Shown: positions 1 through 11,493 of the stretch, one piece after another
How positions within the stretch are numbered: position 1 is the stretch's first letter
Layout of the letters: each line of letters begins with the position of its first letter
From: Terebella lapidaria
Taxonomy: Eukaryota > Annelida > Polychaeta > Terebellida > Terebellidae
Reading direction: 5' to 3'
Assembly: GCA_949152475.1 (NCBI GenBank)
Contig: OX424563.1
Location: 16,093,001 to 16,157,000, forward strand
DNA: 64,000 bases
Program-made: the position numbers and the translations under genes
Notes under the pieces: generated by a model
The model's input: only the letters and a program-made list of their open reading frames with translations
What the model was told of the DNA's origin: nothing
Database searches by the model: none

Positions 1-221
1 TCACTTCAAACATATACCACACAGCTACTGCTACTGGTATTATGAGTGCATACTTAAAGAGTGCAAATAGGTAAGTCCATTATTGAACTGTAACTTGAGT
101 GACATATTAGGAAACATTACATACAATAACATGGGGGTAAGGAAACTAAACATAAACATGCATATACTACTCGATACCAAACTGCCTGTACATGTACGTT
201 CGGAGCAGGGTTATATGGTGA
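1..221 (-). other. 3' flank of sulfotransferase-like gene copy 1
   Basis: This stretch is nearly identical to 21714-21932 and 31944-32162, the 3' flanks of gene copies 2 and 3. The duplicated block therefore extends past the stop codon and off the left edge of the window. It is probably 3' untranslated sequence plus downstream DNA. No separate gene is seen here. Confidence 0.8.
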
Positions 222-1526
222 TCATATGGTGCCGGGAAGAAGATAGTCGTCATCCCAATCGTCTGGAACAGGAATGCCATGTTCTTGAGATGTCCTGGTC
301 ATGACGTCACGGATTTCTTGAGTGATGTGTAGATTACGCAGTAGTGCCTTGCTCAGACTTTCCCTGCTTATGGTTGAGCCACGCTGAGAATCCAATTTAA
401 ATGCCTTCACGGCATCTTCGATCAAGTCAGATGACAATCCACAGATTTTGAACACCTTGGCCACTGTTTGTATTGGATTTTTGCATGCCTGTTCATAGCG
501 GATACCATGGAGTACAGCCTCACGATTTCTGATATATTCTTTGACGGCTGTTCCCTGCAACCAGTAGCCCCATTCTATGTCCATCGACAGTTTTGGATAC
601 CAGCCTTGAAAGAATTCGTACATGAAGCCACAGAACCTCATGTGGTACGCCGCTATTCCATGAACTCGTGAGAGCAGTCGAAATAAAACACCAAATGAAG
701 GTGCTCCTTCAACACTTTTTCTGACAGAAAGCGCAACTTGCACAGGGTCACGGTAAATGAAAAACTGTATGACCTCGGGGAACGCTTCTTGTATCAAGGC
801 AGCACTAGGGAAAATCATGGGCACGGGCTTGATGATGCACGCTAGAAATTGGCCGCTCGACTGTTTGCACAGGAGTGTGATCACATCCCTGATCAGTTTC
901 ACCTTCTTATCTCTGCCCCAGTCTTTTCGCAATTCAAACAGATGCATAGCCTTGGTTAACGCATGTGGCTCACCGAGAGTGAGGCATCTTCCTGTCGACC
1001 TGAAAACATCAGTCATCAAAGTGCCACCACAGCGCCCAACATTCTGCAAGATGACCAGCTTAGTATCTCTCATTGTGATGCGCTCAGCCAGCTTGTGGGA
1101 AGATTCCAGAGGCATTGCGATGATGTACATGGGGGAGCTCTCAAAAGCCATGGATGCAAACGGGTACGAATCTGGACCTTTTGCGCTTGGAGCAAGTTGC
1201 ATGAATAGAGCATCTTTGTCCGTGAATTGCAGAAGATGAACATCATCTCGTAACACGTACTCAGGCGTCGTAAAGGTGTGATGGACCAGAATGTAGTCGG
1301 TGATATGTGTCATGATGAACACGTCAAGTTTGTAATGGAACAGAATACGCATAATGTGTGCAGATGAGTCGTAGTTTCCCGGCTCCCTGGATATATGTTT
1401 CTGATGTAGAACTCCAGTCCACCACCATGCTATCGTTTGGCAGAAGCTATAACACAAACTCAATACATAAAATGATATCCAAAGCAAGACAGACCATAAA
1501 AGACGTAGGTTTCCAACTAAATCCAT
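222..1526 (-). CDS. Sulfotransferase-like membrane protein, copy 1
   Basis: One uninterrupted exon encodes 434 residues. A hydrophobic, Trp/Phe-rich segment near residues 9-40 should anchor it as a type II membrane protein, probably in the Golgi or ER. The core resembles the P-loop sulfotransferase superfamily: a beta strand leading into GRCGGTL (5'-phosphosulfate-loop-like), then RDPVQVALS after a hydrophobic strand (3'-phosphate-binding-like), then RYEQACKNP before a helix. By family knowledge it would move sulfate from PAPS to a carbohydrate or small acceptor; the substrate cannot be inferred. The frame stays open eight codons further upstream, but I chose the ATG opening MDLVGN because all paralogues start there. 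A CCAAT box in gene orientation lies about 45 bp upstream (ATTGG, 1569-1573). Unlike copies 2 and 3 it has no transposon in its promoter region. Confidence 0.8.
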   Translation of the reverse strand: MDLVGNLRLLWSVLLWISFYVLSLCYSFCQTIAWWWTGVLHQKHISREPGNYDSSAHIMRILFHYKLDVFIMTHITDYILVHHTFTTPEYVLRDDVHLLQFTDKDALFMQLAPSAKGPDSYPFASMAFESSPMYIIAMPLESSHKLAERITMRDTKLVILQNVGRCGGTLMTDVFRSTGRCLTLGEPHALTKAMHLFELRKDWGRDKKVKLIRDVITLLCKQSSGQFLACIIKPVPMIFPSAALIQEAFPEVIQFFIYRDPVQVALSVRKSVEGAPSFGVLFRLLSRVHGIAAYHMRFCGFMYEFFQGWYPKLSMDIEWGYWLQGTAVKEYIRNREAVLHGIRYEQACKNPIQTVAKVFKICGLSSDLIEDAVKAFKLDSQRGSTISRESLSKALLRNLHITQEIRDVMTRTSQEHGIPVPDDWDDDYLLPGTI

Positions 1527-1559
1527 ATCTGTGCATTGAGAAGACCACACAAAATTGTG

Positions 1560-2206
1560 TGTATCGTCCTATTGGCAATAGCTGTAATATGGTTTATTCT
1601 GGGAACATTGAAGAAAATACTCTGGGAACATTGAAGAAAATACGCTGTATGTATTCATTTAGCTGACAAAACACCACGTGCTCTACAGCGAGCCAGATAG
1701 GCGTTACTGTCAGAAGCCCCAGATTGAATGAAGGGTCCAAGGTTCATAACATATCTAATATCGTAGCGATCAGTATACATTGTGGTAAACCTACTGATAT
1801 GCTAGAAATATTGTTATTTCTCGAAATCAGTCTGGGTTGTTACTTGCCAGAATTAATATTTCGGCAATACTGTTGATCGGTTGGGACTTTTTCTCATCAA
1901 AACCGAATGCATTTTCTTCCATTGCACTGAAAAATGTGAAACTCTAGTGGAACTTCGGGTTCAAAGTATGTACCACATGTCAATGCCATGATTTGTTCAA
2001 AAGTTATGTCGGTTAGAAGTGGCTGGGATCCTGTGTTTCAAGACGTCATTGTGCGACAGGTTTGCAATGTGAGAACATTTGGGAATAAACGTGGCATAAA
2101 CATTCCTAGAACCACCTGCTTTTATTACATGTACATGTGCCAACTTAAAGCATCATTAAACATATTACCGACATTTTACCCATGTTAATAACGTCAGCAC
2201 TTATGT
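1560..2206. other. Upstream region of gene copy 1, no gene seen
   Basis: No convincing reading frame is present. A segment near 1735-1780 resembles 51390-51430, upstream of gene copy 4, so copies 1 and 4 appear to keep an older version of the 5' flank. In copies 2 and 3 a transposon occupies this position. Confidence 0.5.
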
Positions 2207-2287
2207 AGGATACATTCGAACATGTAACAAGTAGAGGCGTAGTATCGTTCACGAGTTCACTCCCAGATGATTGAAAACGTTCTTGTT
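2207..2287. repeat. 81-bp repeat, copy 1
   Basis: This block recurs with few changes at 6073-6153. In both places it sits immediately next to an element beginning with GTTACCGGAC. It is either part of an older duplication or a preferred insertion context. Confidence 0.75.
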
Positions 2288-2288
2288 A

Positions 2289-3270
2289 GGTTACCGGACC
2301 TTTGGTCCGATAACCTATTGCCGTGGCGTTCGTCCATCGTCGTCGTCGTCGTCCGTCTATATTTTTATTTTTAAAGTTTACGATCAAATCTTTCTGAAAT
2401 TTTGCACAAAAATGTCTCAAAATAATTGAAGAAAGAGGTATTATTTTATTTTATTTTCGCAATTATTTCAAAATGGCAGCCATTTCCGACGAAAAACGGC
2501 CTATATTGGACTTTGACGGTTGTTTTCTCACTTAATATTGACATTAGAGACTAGGAATCAATTGTGGACATATAGGAAATTATATATTCTGAATATTCTC
2601 ATGACCTAGAATTTGACCTTTGACCTAAATCTCAAGGTCAGTCACCTTATTTTCAAGGTCAGAACACAAAATGGTTAATATCTCGCTTAATATCGACTTT
2701 TCACAGCTTAGGAGTCAATTATGAACATATAGGAAATGATACATACATGTTATTTTCAAGACCTTGAATTTGACCTTTGACCAAAATTTCAAGGTCAGTC
2801 ACCTTATTTTCAAGTCAGAATACAAAATGGCTCATATCTCCTTTATTATCAACTCTACAGCTTAGGAGTCCATAGTGAACATATAGGAAATGATGTATGT
2901 TGAATATTTTGGTGATCTAGAATTTGACCTTTGACCCCATTTTCAAGGTCAGAGAACAAAAAGGCTAATATCTAGCTTATAATCGACTTTACAGCTTAGG
3001 AATCAATTGCGAATATAGAGGAAATGATATATGCTGAATATTTTCATGACCTCTTTTTCAAGGTCACATCACAGAATGGCTATTATCTCATTTATTATCG
3101 ACTTTGCAGCTTAGGAATCTATTGTGAAAATACTAGAAGTGATATGTTCGTTGAATATTTCAAGGCCTTGAATTCATTAATGACTTTATTTTCAAGGTCA
3201 CTGGACAAAAGGCTAATATCTAAATTGTATATTGTCCGATAACCTCTCTTAGCCCTTGGGCTAATATTTT
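2289..3270 (+). mobile_element. Hairpin-ended non-autonomous element with TGACCT-rich repeats
   Basis: The left end is a hairpin: GGTTACCGGACC, three T, then GGTCCGATAACC (2289-2315). The right end has a second hairpin in which TTAGCCC pairs with GGGCTAA (about 3249-3264). The interior is a few degenerate copies, in reverse orientation, of the 134-bp satellite monomer found at 28-30 kb and 44-49 kb. It includes one exact reverse DR1 motif (2614-2626). The left 200 bp match the reverse complement of about 49330-49520, so this appears to be a compact member of the same family. It has no coding capacity. Confidence 0.7.
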
Positions 3271-3600
3271 AGGTTACCGGACATACTTATTGGGATGACG
3301 TGGCGTCCATCATCTGTTGTCTGTCCAGATTTTATTTTTACAGTTTATAGGTGAATTTTTCTAAACTTTCGCACAACATTCCTAAACTAATTAAAAAGGA
3401 CATATTTTTGTTGTCTCTTTTTTCGCTTTTTTCAAAATGGCAGCCGTGTTTTCAATTTTTATGGCCATTCTCTCAAAAACTGTTCACAAAGTTACGAGAT
3501 TTTCAATCCCAAACATTTCCTTATGTACTCTAATGGTTCCATGGTCGATTCAAACTTCAGATTTCTTTAGTCAACCGGATCTCTCTATGTTAGTATTCGA
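3271..3600 (+). mobile_element. Related GTTACCGGAC-ended element, copy 1
   Basis: It begins head-to-tail directly after the previous element with the same GGTTACCGGAC start, then diverges. The same sequence recurs at 6159-6490. It contains no open frame that resembles a protein. The right boundary is uncertain because the sequence passes into the 69-bp repeat. Confidence 0.65.
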
Positions 3601-3609
3601 CCCGCCGAA

Positions 3610-4130
3610 TTTGATTCTTCGGCTGTAGGGATGCTTCGGAAAACTGCGGTGCTCCGGCTACAGTGGTAATTTGGGAGACTTTGGTACTTCGGCTGCAGGG
3701 GCGCTACAGCAAGCTCTCCTAAAACATTTATGTTATGAAAAGGAATGAACTTCTGCAGGAAGACGGCTGCAGGAAGTCTCGGTTGATTCTATTACTTCGG
3801 CTGCCAGAGCGCTTCAGCAAGCTCCGGTACTCCGAATGCAGGACGTCTCAGTTGACTCTATTACTTCGGCTTCTGGGACACTTCATGAAGCTCCGGTTCT
3901 CCGGCTGCAGAAAGTCTCAGTTGACTCTATTACTTCAGCTGCCGGGGCACTTCAGGAAGCTCCGGTACTCTGTCTCCAGGCTGTCTCAGTTGACTCTATT
4001 ACTTTGGCTGCCGGGGCGCTTTGGGAAGCTCCGGTGCTCTGGCTGCAGGTCATCTCAGTTGACTTTTGTACTTCGGCTGGTGAAGTACTTCGGGCAACTG
4101 TGGTGCTCCGACTGCAGGCCATCTTAGTGG
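3610..4130 (+). repeat. 69-bp minisatellite
   Basis: From 3760 to 4130 about five tandem units of 69 bp each carry a CAGTTGACTCTATTACT-type segment and an AAGCTCCGGT segment. More decayed units extend left to about 3610. Because 69 is divisible by three, two plus-strand frames stay open through most of the array and give repetitive 23-residue peptides. I read these as by-products of the repeat, not as a gene. Confidence 0.85.
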
Positions 4131-4176
4131 TAGCGTTTTCGGGGCGGTGTAAGGTTCACCATCATGTAGTCTGGAG

Positions 4177-5004
4177 AAAACTATGTTTTTATAATCATTC
4201 TAATCACTGGAGGATGCAAATGCCACTTGTTATGTTACGGATGAAAAAAACGCCAAAAGAGGATCCAATGGAGTGGCAACGTGTTTGTGCATGCAAGTGA
4301 ATCCCACCTGTGCAAATCCAAATGTGGAAGAAGTCACCTTCTATTCCGACACATGTGGAGGTCAGAATCGCAACCAGTTTGTAGCAGCGGCACTTTTGTT
4401 TTCTCTGTCCCAGAATGCAAAACTGAAAGCATCCAATCTCAAATTTTTTGAGAAAGGCCATTCCCAGATCAAGAGCGACTCTGTTCACTCAGTAATTGAG
4501 ACAGCAAAGAAAAGGACTAGTGTGTTTGTTCCATCTCAGTGCTACACAGTAATCACTTTGGCTAAAGAAAGAATCCATACGCAGTGATACCAGTGAAATA
4601 TGATGATATCAATGATTTCGAAACTTTCACTGTCAAAACATAGCAGAATACAAAAATCCATTTACCCTGCTGGTTGAGTGAACTGGTTGAAGATAAGATG
4701 GCTGCAAGTTCGCAGCACAGAAGACAAAAGTTTATCCATTAATTACAAGATGAACTGAGCAAATTTCATGGAACTGAGAACACAATGAGGGCGAAGAGAG
4801 AAGATTCCATGAAAGCTTTACACCAATAAGCTGCCAGTCTCAGTAGCAAAAAAGAAAGACCTGCTTCCACTCTGCAAATCTGGGATAATTCCAGAAGATT
4901 TGCACGGTTATTGCCAATCCCTCCCTGTTTCAAAAGTTATCAGAGAAAAAGTCCCTCCCACTGATTATGAGGGCAATGAAGATTCAGAGCCCGATGGACA
5001 ATAA
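4177..5004 (+). pseudogene. Decayed DDE-transposase-like gene fragment
   Basis: The clearest part (4273-4587) translates to a segment with YSDTCGGQNRN, then a GHSQIKSDSVHS motif and a SQCYTVI motif. This arrangement is typical of a large family of transposase-like proteins with a D-x-C-x-GQN signature in invertebrate genomes (similar to the DUF7869 type). A downstream block (4831-5004) reads LPVSVAKKKDLLPLC and HGYCQSLPVSK and ends at a natural-looking TAA, which suits the C-terminus of the same protein. A frameshift near 4580 and a stop soon after separate the two blocks, and no N-terminus is visible, so it is dead. The family name is from memory and the transposase role is an inference. Confidence 0.5.
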
Positions 5005-6072
5005 GTTAGCCGTCTCCATCTCATCTGATATGATAGCATTGAGTTCATTTCATAGCTAAGTTCAGTTTAGTAACTGAAGAAATTGTCTTCTCGTCAATTT
5101 GTTTCATCAAGATGTTGCATTTTAGTAATCAATAAATGACATATAATTCTGAAGTTCATTCTTTTTCATAACATAAGTGCTTTACACAACATATGTATAT
5201 ATACATAATATGTTCACATTACGACAAATACTTAGCATGTGTATCCTTGCTGCATCAATAATGCACAGCCGTCGACTCGCAATTTATTTGCAAGAAGGAG
5301 ACAAATGTTATATGTCTCGATTCTGCACAGTACAATACCATCCATTAATTTGGAGCCACTTTAGTGAGGTGTTGATTACCACATTTTGGTATTGCAGTCA
5401 TATGATTATGAGTGTCAATTTTCAGTAAACCCAGTGATAAAAATTACAGGCTACATTGGGGTTACAATGAAAATGATCGCCATAGGGATTTGACTGGATA
5501 TTCCACTTGCTCTGGATCAATTATCACATAATCTCGAGGGAACATACGTTCGATGAAACCTTTTCCTTGGGTATATATTCATTTTCAAAACATTTGCTGC
5601 TCAGAATCTTTCAAGGTAGATGGTGATATTGAATAAAAAAACATCAATGGAAAGAATTTGTGGTCCGTACATAATCTATATTATGTAATTTATTGGTGGT
5701 TCAGAATGTCAATATGTGAAAAAAATAAGAAACAAGTATATCACACATCAATATTCAACTGGCTGTATAACAGTTTGAAATGTGTCACTACTTTTGAGTA
5801 GCTCCAAATTAATGGAGGGCACTGTATATGATTGAATTATGTCATGCAGAGAGGGGATAATTACAAATTACTCATTAAACTGATAACCAAGCGAAATACA
5901 ACGTTCACCTTCATGCTGCATGTATAGCTGATGGCTCTGCATATTTTAATGTCAGCATTCATGAAAAAACCCAATTAGGATGAATATTGTAGACCATCAT
6001 AACCTATTCGCCTGTTTTCTCAGAATTGTAAAAACACACTTAGCCCCTTTCTGCATTAAGCCCACAACATGC
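5005..6072. other. Intergenic, no gene seen
   Basis: AT-rich sequence without a convincing frame on either strand. No inverted repeats or tandem repeats were obvious. Confidence 0.5.
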
Positions 6073-6153
6073 AGGATACAATCGAACATGTAACAAGTAG
6101 AGGCGTAGTATCGTTCACGAGTACACACCCAGATGATTGAAAACTTTCTTGTT
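6073..6153. repeat. 81-bp repeat, copy 2
   Basis: Near-identical to 2207-2287 and again directly left of a GTTACCGGAC element. Here a few T/A bases separate the two. Confidence 0.75.
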
Positions 6154-6158
6154 TTTAT

Positions 6159-6490
6159 GTTACCGGACATACTTATTGGGATGACGTGGCGTCCATCATC
6201 TGTTGTCTGTCCACAATTAATCTTTGAAGATTGCGGGTGAATTTTTCTCAACTTTTGCACAAAATACCTAAAATAATTAAAAGGGTCATATTTTCATTGT
6301 CTCTATGTTCGTTTTTTTTCAAAATGGCGTCCGTTTTTAAATTTTGACGGCCATTTTCTCGAAAAGTGCTCAGAAAGTTACGAGATTTTCATTCCAAAAC
6401 ATTCTCCTTATGTACTGTAACGGTTCTAGGGTCGATATATACTTCAGATTTCTTTAGTCAACCGAATCTCTGTGTAAAGTTCGGCGGGCG
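6159..6490 (+). mobile_element. GTTACCGGAC-ended element, copy 2
   Basis: It matches 3272-3600 closely, including the GGGATGACGTGGCGTCC segment, a CAAAATGGC segment and a TTTCTTTAGTCAACCG segment near the end. Similarity stops close to where GC-rich Gypsy-type sequence begins. Confidence 0.65.
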
Positions 6491-6715
6491 CTCGCTACAG
6501 GGCGTCCGGCACTACTCTATGGAACACTACAACATGGTACAGTCAGCCCGGAACGAGTTCGGCCGTCATACACTACGACATAACACATGCATCTCACCAA
6601 CTCCTTAACTACAACATGCATATTACACAGTTATGGTAATGTAGCCGTATGTAGAGCCCGAGATGCCATGGGAGCGGCACCACGGAACCCGTACACGTGG
6701 GCATGTTGCTAGTAC

Positions 6716-9700
6716 CTAGCCTTCTTCCTCCTCCTGCATCGCCTCATTGTCCGTGCCGCCTTTCTTGGGGTTTGGCATCAGAGAAGAGTCCCTACGCTGC
6801 GGAAGCAGTGGAGCCGGCATGGAGTAATCCGGCTGCACAGGCGGACGAGGCAGGCCTGGTGGCGGTTGCAGGGGTTTTACTGGGGAACCCCGCATACCAG
6901 GTCCTGACGGAGCGAACGCGTAGGAGGCCGGTAGAGCTGTCGCGCCGAGGTGGGCCACGGCGCCGAACATCTCTACCGTATCGCGGGTGCGCTGGACGCC
7001 GGCCTACGCTCTTCCCACATCCGGACGAGGATGGGGTAGATGGCCAGCTCCAAAGCGGCATCCGCCCGCTGGAGAGCAGACTGGTCCACGGCGGACGACG
7101 AGAGGTCATCAACGCCCTGGAGCAGGCGAGTCCTAGCAGCTTCGGCTCTGGCGGCGGCTTGCCCTTGGGCGAAAGCCCGCCACTCACACTCGGCCGACAA
7201 AGTCCGGTAGCTCTCAAGGCTCCGCCGGGTACCTTCCAGGAGGCCTTGGTCATGTGCCAGGTGGCACGCGACACGAGAGGCCTCGGCACGGTACCGGCTG
7301 AGCCGTTCCAGAGAGCGGTCCATCTCCGCTACGAGGTATTCCGCGGTCTGAGTGAGCCTTCCACGCTGGGGATGATCCCAGGGGTACTCTTCTCTCGCGC
7401 TGACCAACGCGGCTACACCTGTGGATCCCAAGTCACCAATGGCGCGAGGGACCGGCAGGCTAGCCAACGCTGGGTCCGACGTTATCCGATCTAAACCATC
7501 GTGACGATGGCCGACCGCCTGGCCTACAGACTCGCGGAAAGTCGCGTAGGCACTGGCAGCCGCAGATCTGAACTGTCTGAGCACATCCTCTGCCGGATTG
7601 AGGGGATCCATGTCCAGGGAGGCTAGGCTTTGCCATCCCGCAGACGTCCCTGCAATCGGTACAGAAGACGCGGACGTCAACCTCGAGAGAGGTGGCGCAC
7701 GTCCGGAACTACTTGCCACGGAAGGAGTCTCACATGGGGTCTTAGGCCTGACCACCGACATGGAACTCGAGGAAGCGGTGGTGCCGACACCACACGTCCC
7801 TCTGACGGACCCGCAGGGACCGTCACTTCCAGCAAGTTTGGGTAATCCTGCGTCAGTGCGCCCGGAGACTGCAGGGGCGTCGTCCGGACCGGATTGGTTC
7901 TGGTGGACGAGCCTTTCCCCTGAGTCTTTGACTGGGGCCGATGCTTGGGGGATGCCACGCGTGTCCGTGCCGCGATCTGCAGCATCTCCGACACGATCAT
8001 GGTGACCCAGTTCCGTTCTTCCACTACTGGAGAGACCGGCGGTTGACTGACAGCCTCTGCTGCTATCTGGGCAGCTTCCGCCGCCTGGTACTCCGCCGGG
8101 GACTGGGTCATGGACGCCGTCAGGCGAGCTGTGTAGCTCGAGCCCGCGGACACGACACCAGACTGCTTCTAGTTGTCGTCCATGACGCACTTTGCTACAA
8201 TCCCGGTTGAGCGCACGATGCGGGTCCTTATACCCGTGCAGGGATAGCGGACAGAGAGGGCAAAATACCCCGTCCTCCGTCACGGGTGGCAGCCCGACGC
8301 GCTCCTCGTCCGTGAGTGGACGAGACCTTGTAAAAGGCGTGTCGGCCGTCATACCCGCCTCCGACGAACGTCGGTTGTACGCATCCCTGCCGTATTGTGC
8401 AAGAAACATGTGCCCTCGACGCACACCAGGGAGTTCGGGGCCCATACCGGCCCACAGCCTCTGGATAGAAGGCTGCTCCAAAGACGTCCGTCGCTGTTTG
8501 GACGCCCCCGAACGACCACTCGACCTGGGTTGTCGAGGCACACTCTGCGCACGCTGAGCGGCAGCTTTCTGCTGTTCGTCGCAGTAAGCTTGCCACCCCG
8601 CATCCAGTGCGGAGTCGGACAGGTCCGTAACCCCGTCATATTCCGCTTGCCGACGAAGGAGCTCCAACCGGAGATCTCCCTTCTTTGGCAAGGGCCGCCC
8701 TTTATCCACTGGACTGGATCCGCTCTCCGCCGCTCCGGGCGGCTTTGACTGTCTGGAGGATTTGCCGGAGGAGGTTCCTTTTGGTGCCCTGGAGGGCGCC
8801 GGTTTGCTGGAACCTCCCGCACCCCGGTCGGACTTTGCGGATGTACCGTCCGCACCACTTCTCGAAGGAGTTGGCGTCTTGGTACCCCCGGATTTGGCGG
8901 AGGACCCTGTCTTGCCGTCCGGCTTAGGCGCCAGCAGCTTAGGCCCTCTGGACTTAGGTCCGGACTGGGGCGAGGGACCACCGGACTTGCGTTTCCGGTG
9001 ATTCCTCTTCTTCTTCTTCCTCGTCGGAGGAGCGGCCCGGTCCTGTCCCTGGTCAGGATCGGACTAGGATTGCCCGCGGTTAAGGCCTCTAGTTTCTGTT
9101 GGGCCTCCCACTGCTTCTGAGCAATTTGGCTCGGTACCGGGTGTGCTTGGAGACAGGCGAAATAAACCCGTCATCCTTCCCCGTGGTGTCTTCCAAGCCG
9201 GCTCCCTGCTCTGAGGCCTAACCTGGGACGCAGCTTGCTCAGCCGCATCAACCTGTTCAGCCCAAGGCACAGGTTTGCCCTAATCACGCGGACCAGGCTC
9301 CGGAGGTGCGGACACCGAGGAGTTCTCGCCGGAACCGGTGTCCGGACGGCCGCGGCCATCCGGACGGGTATCCGGACGAGTACTCTCATCCGGCCCAAGA
9401 GATGCAAGCATCTTCGCGGGCGGATGCAACTCAATATCCAAACCAACGGGGCCCGCCTCGCTGTAGTCCATCAACGTTTCCACACGGGAGAGCGGAGACG
9501 GATCAAGAAGCTTCTCGGCTTCTATTGCAGCCAAGTTGCTCTCTACAACGCGGTCCACCATGACCACACTCGCGGCACTAGTGCCGGAGTCGGATTCCTC
9601 GGAACCTGTGTACGAGCCTTAGGAGTCGGCCGAGCGGCCGTCATCCTCAGGCTCAGTTCGTCCCGAGTAAGTGTTACCTCGCTCAAGAGACTCATCTCTG

Positions 9701-9771
9701 GACTGGATCTCGCGATCACTGTCCAGATGCACCTTCCCTCCCGTACTTTCCCCGTCACTTGTTTCTGACAT
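6716..9771 (-). mobile_element. Coding-like region of unknown identity, downstream half of Gypsy region
   Basis: The minus strand has coding-like sequence rich in Pro, Ser, Gly and charged residues. A Lys/Arg-rich stretch lies near 9000. A Cys/His cluster (CPLCPLSLHGYKDPHRALNRDC in pattern, C-x2-C with a later His and Cys) may bind zinc. Composition matches the Gypsy half. It could be an extra ORF after pol, or the gag-like part of a second element. I recognise no family. Treated as part of a broken fossil. Confidence 0.4.
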
Positions 9772-11485
9772 ACTATCCAGGCGCTCCAAGCGTAAACACT
9801 GGGAGTCAGATCCGCAGATCTGTCTCCACCAGTGCCGAGTGCTCGAATGACCAGTGATCTCAAGTTACATAGTTTAAGAGGCATCAAGTGGTAGCAGCTA
9901 TTCTACACGCGCGGCAGTGCAGCACGTCGCCGTGGAAACGTCTATTTATAGCATCAATCAGTACAGGCTGACAAACGAATAACGTTTTCTGACAATGGGC
10001 TTATACATATACACGCATCTCCCCCCGGTGGCTCCTATCACTCCATATATACGGGTGGCAAAAAGTACTGGCCATCCCGGGGGATCCCGCAATTAAAATA
10101 CAGTAATCAACATCAGTCATTAGCTTTCGCTTCCGCACTGGCGGTCAATGACGTAAAGTTAATCACCACAGCAGGATAGAGATTGTATACAATGTATCAG
10201 AAGTCGATCTACTTGTGGATATAACGAATATGTCCACCTTACAACAATGTAAATAAAAATCTACACTGTTCGAACCAGTAATGGAAACAAATCCACCACC
10301 GTTCGCCTGCTTTTTCATAGATCACGGCAAAACAAGCTTCTGATACATACAACACAATCTCCTAAACCCCTCTTAAGCACCAGGAAAAAGATATATCACT
10401 AAACTTATCTCAATGTATGATTAAATGAGTAAGAATAGCGTTTCCACGGCATCCACGCATACATGTGGCTTATATAATCCACTCAAGAAATTATAACATG
10501 AGATGGAAAATAAACAAAACCACTCCCCATAGCCGCTGGTACGCTTACAGGGACGATCGGACATGCCCATGGCAGCCAGACAGACAATTGGGCGCCCTAT
10601 GGGCGTTTGCAACGCGTCCACTAGCAACCCCAACGTACAGCCCGACCACGGAGCGGTGTCCGGTCAAACCCAGAGCCCAAGCAAACGACTACCTGAGCGC
10701 GGAACCAATAGATTAGACGTGAGGCCGGCATGGGCCATAACGTCAATGGTTAGGGGGGGGGGGGCGAACCCTTCATGCCGGCGCCCAATCTAGAGGATCC
10801 CAAACATGGTGAAATCAATAGCCGGTGGTCGTCTGGAGCTGCCCGCGAACGGAGTCCAGGCCGGACGACTACCATATAAAGGCATATTGACCTTATCCGA
10901 TGATAATGAATCCGGATTAAAAGCCACAAAGTATGCTACGCATGTAAAATACGACCCCCTTCTTGGAAGGAGGCCGGGGATCCGGTCATCCCGGCTGGGC
11001 CGTGTATTGTAAGGTACGATCTGGACGAAAATGAGCATCCCCCACTGCCGCGGCTGGTCCGCACACGCGGGCATAACAGCCGGTCCATTACAAATAATGG
11101 TAAGCAGTTTCATGCCGCAAGAAACCTTATCTACTATAAAAAGCCTTATAGTAGTGGCTCACGAGGGATAACACACCGAAGTGCATCATCTTGAAGCGTC
11201 CGGAGTGCCGGACGAGTCACGCGGACGAATCGCGGACGCCGGTCCTCACATCCGGACACTAGCCCCGCATCCAGAGCCAGTTCCCCAAATCCATGGGAAA
11301 GCGCTTCTCCCGTAGCGGACGTAAATCCCAACCTCAGTCTGGCCATACAAGAGGCTGTTCCGGGACCAGGGGTGTCAGGCAGATCCGCAGAAGTCGTCCG
11401 GCCAGCGTAGCCGCTGCGTTAACTACGCCGGACAGCAGCCGAACTGATGCGGATAAGGTTGCCGCACATCCCTAGCGCTAGAAAC
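9772..11485. other. Non-coding part of the Gypsy region
   Basis: No convincing protein is encoded. A run of G near 10750 and a TATAAAA-like site near 11139 are visible. This could include an LTR or leader region, but I could not find a matching partner sequence at the other end. Confidence 0.35.
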
Positions 11486-11493
11486 TACGGGAG

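Noticed and set aside
6697-7494. A 265-codon plus-strand open frame
   Set aside because: It is the antisense shadow of the GC-rich minus-strand coding-like region; its composition is what a complementary strand gives.
10752-10764. G run as a regulatory quadruplex
   Set aside because: It is a single mononucleotide run without further G tracts at suitable spacing.
11130-11160. TATA box of a Gypsy LTR
   Set aside because: TATAAAA reads on the plus strand while the element is on the minus strand, and no LTR pair was found to support it.
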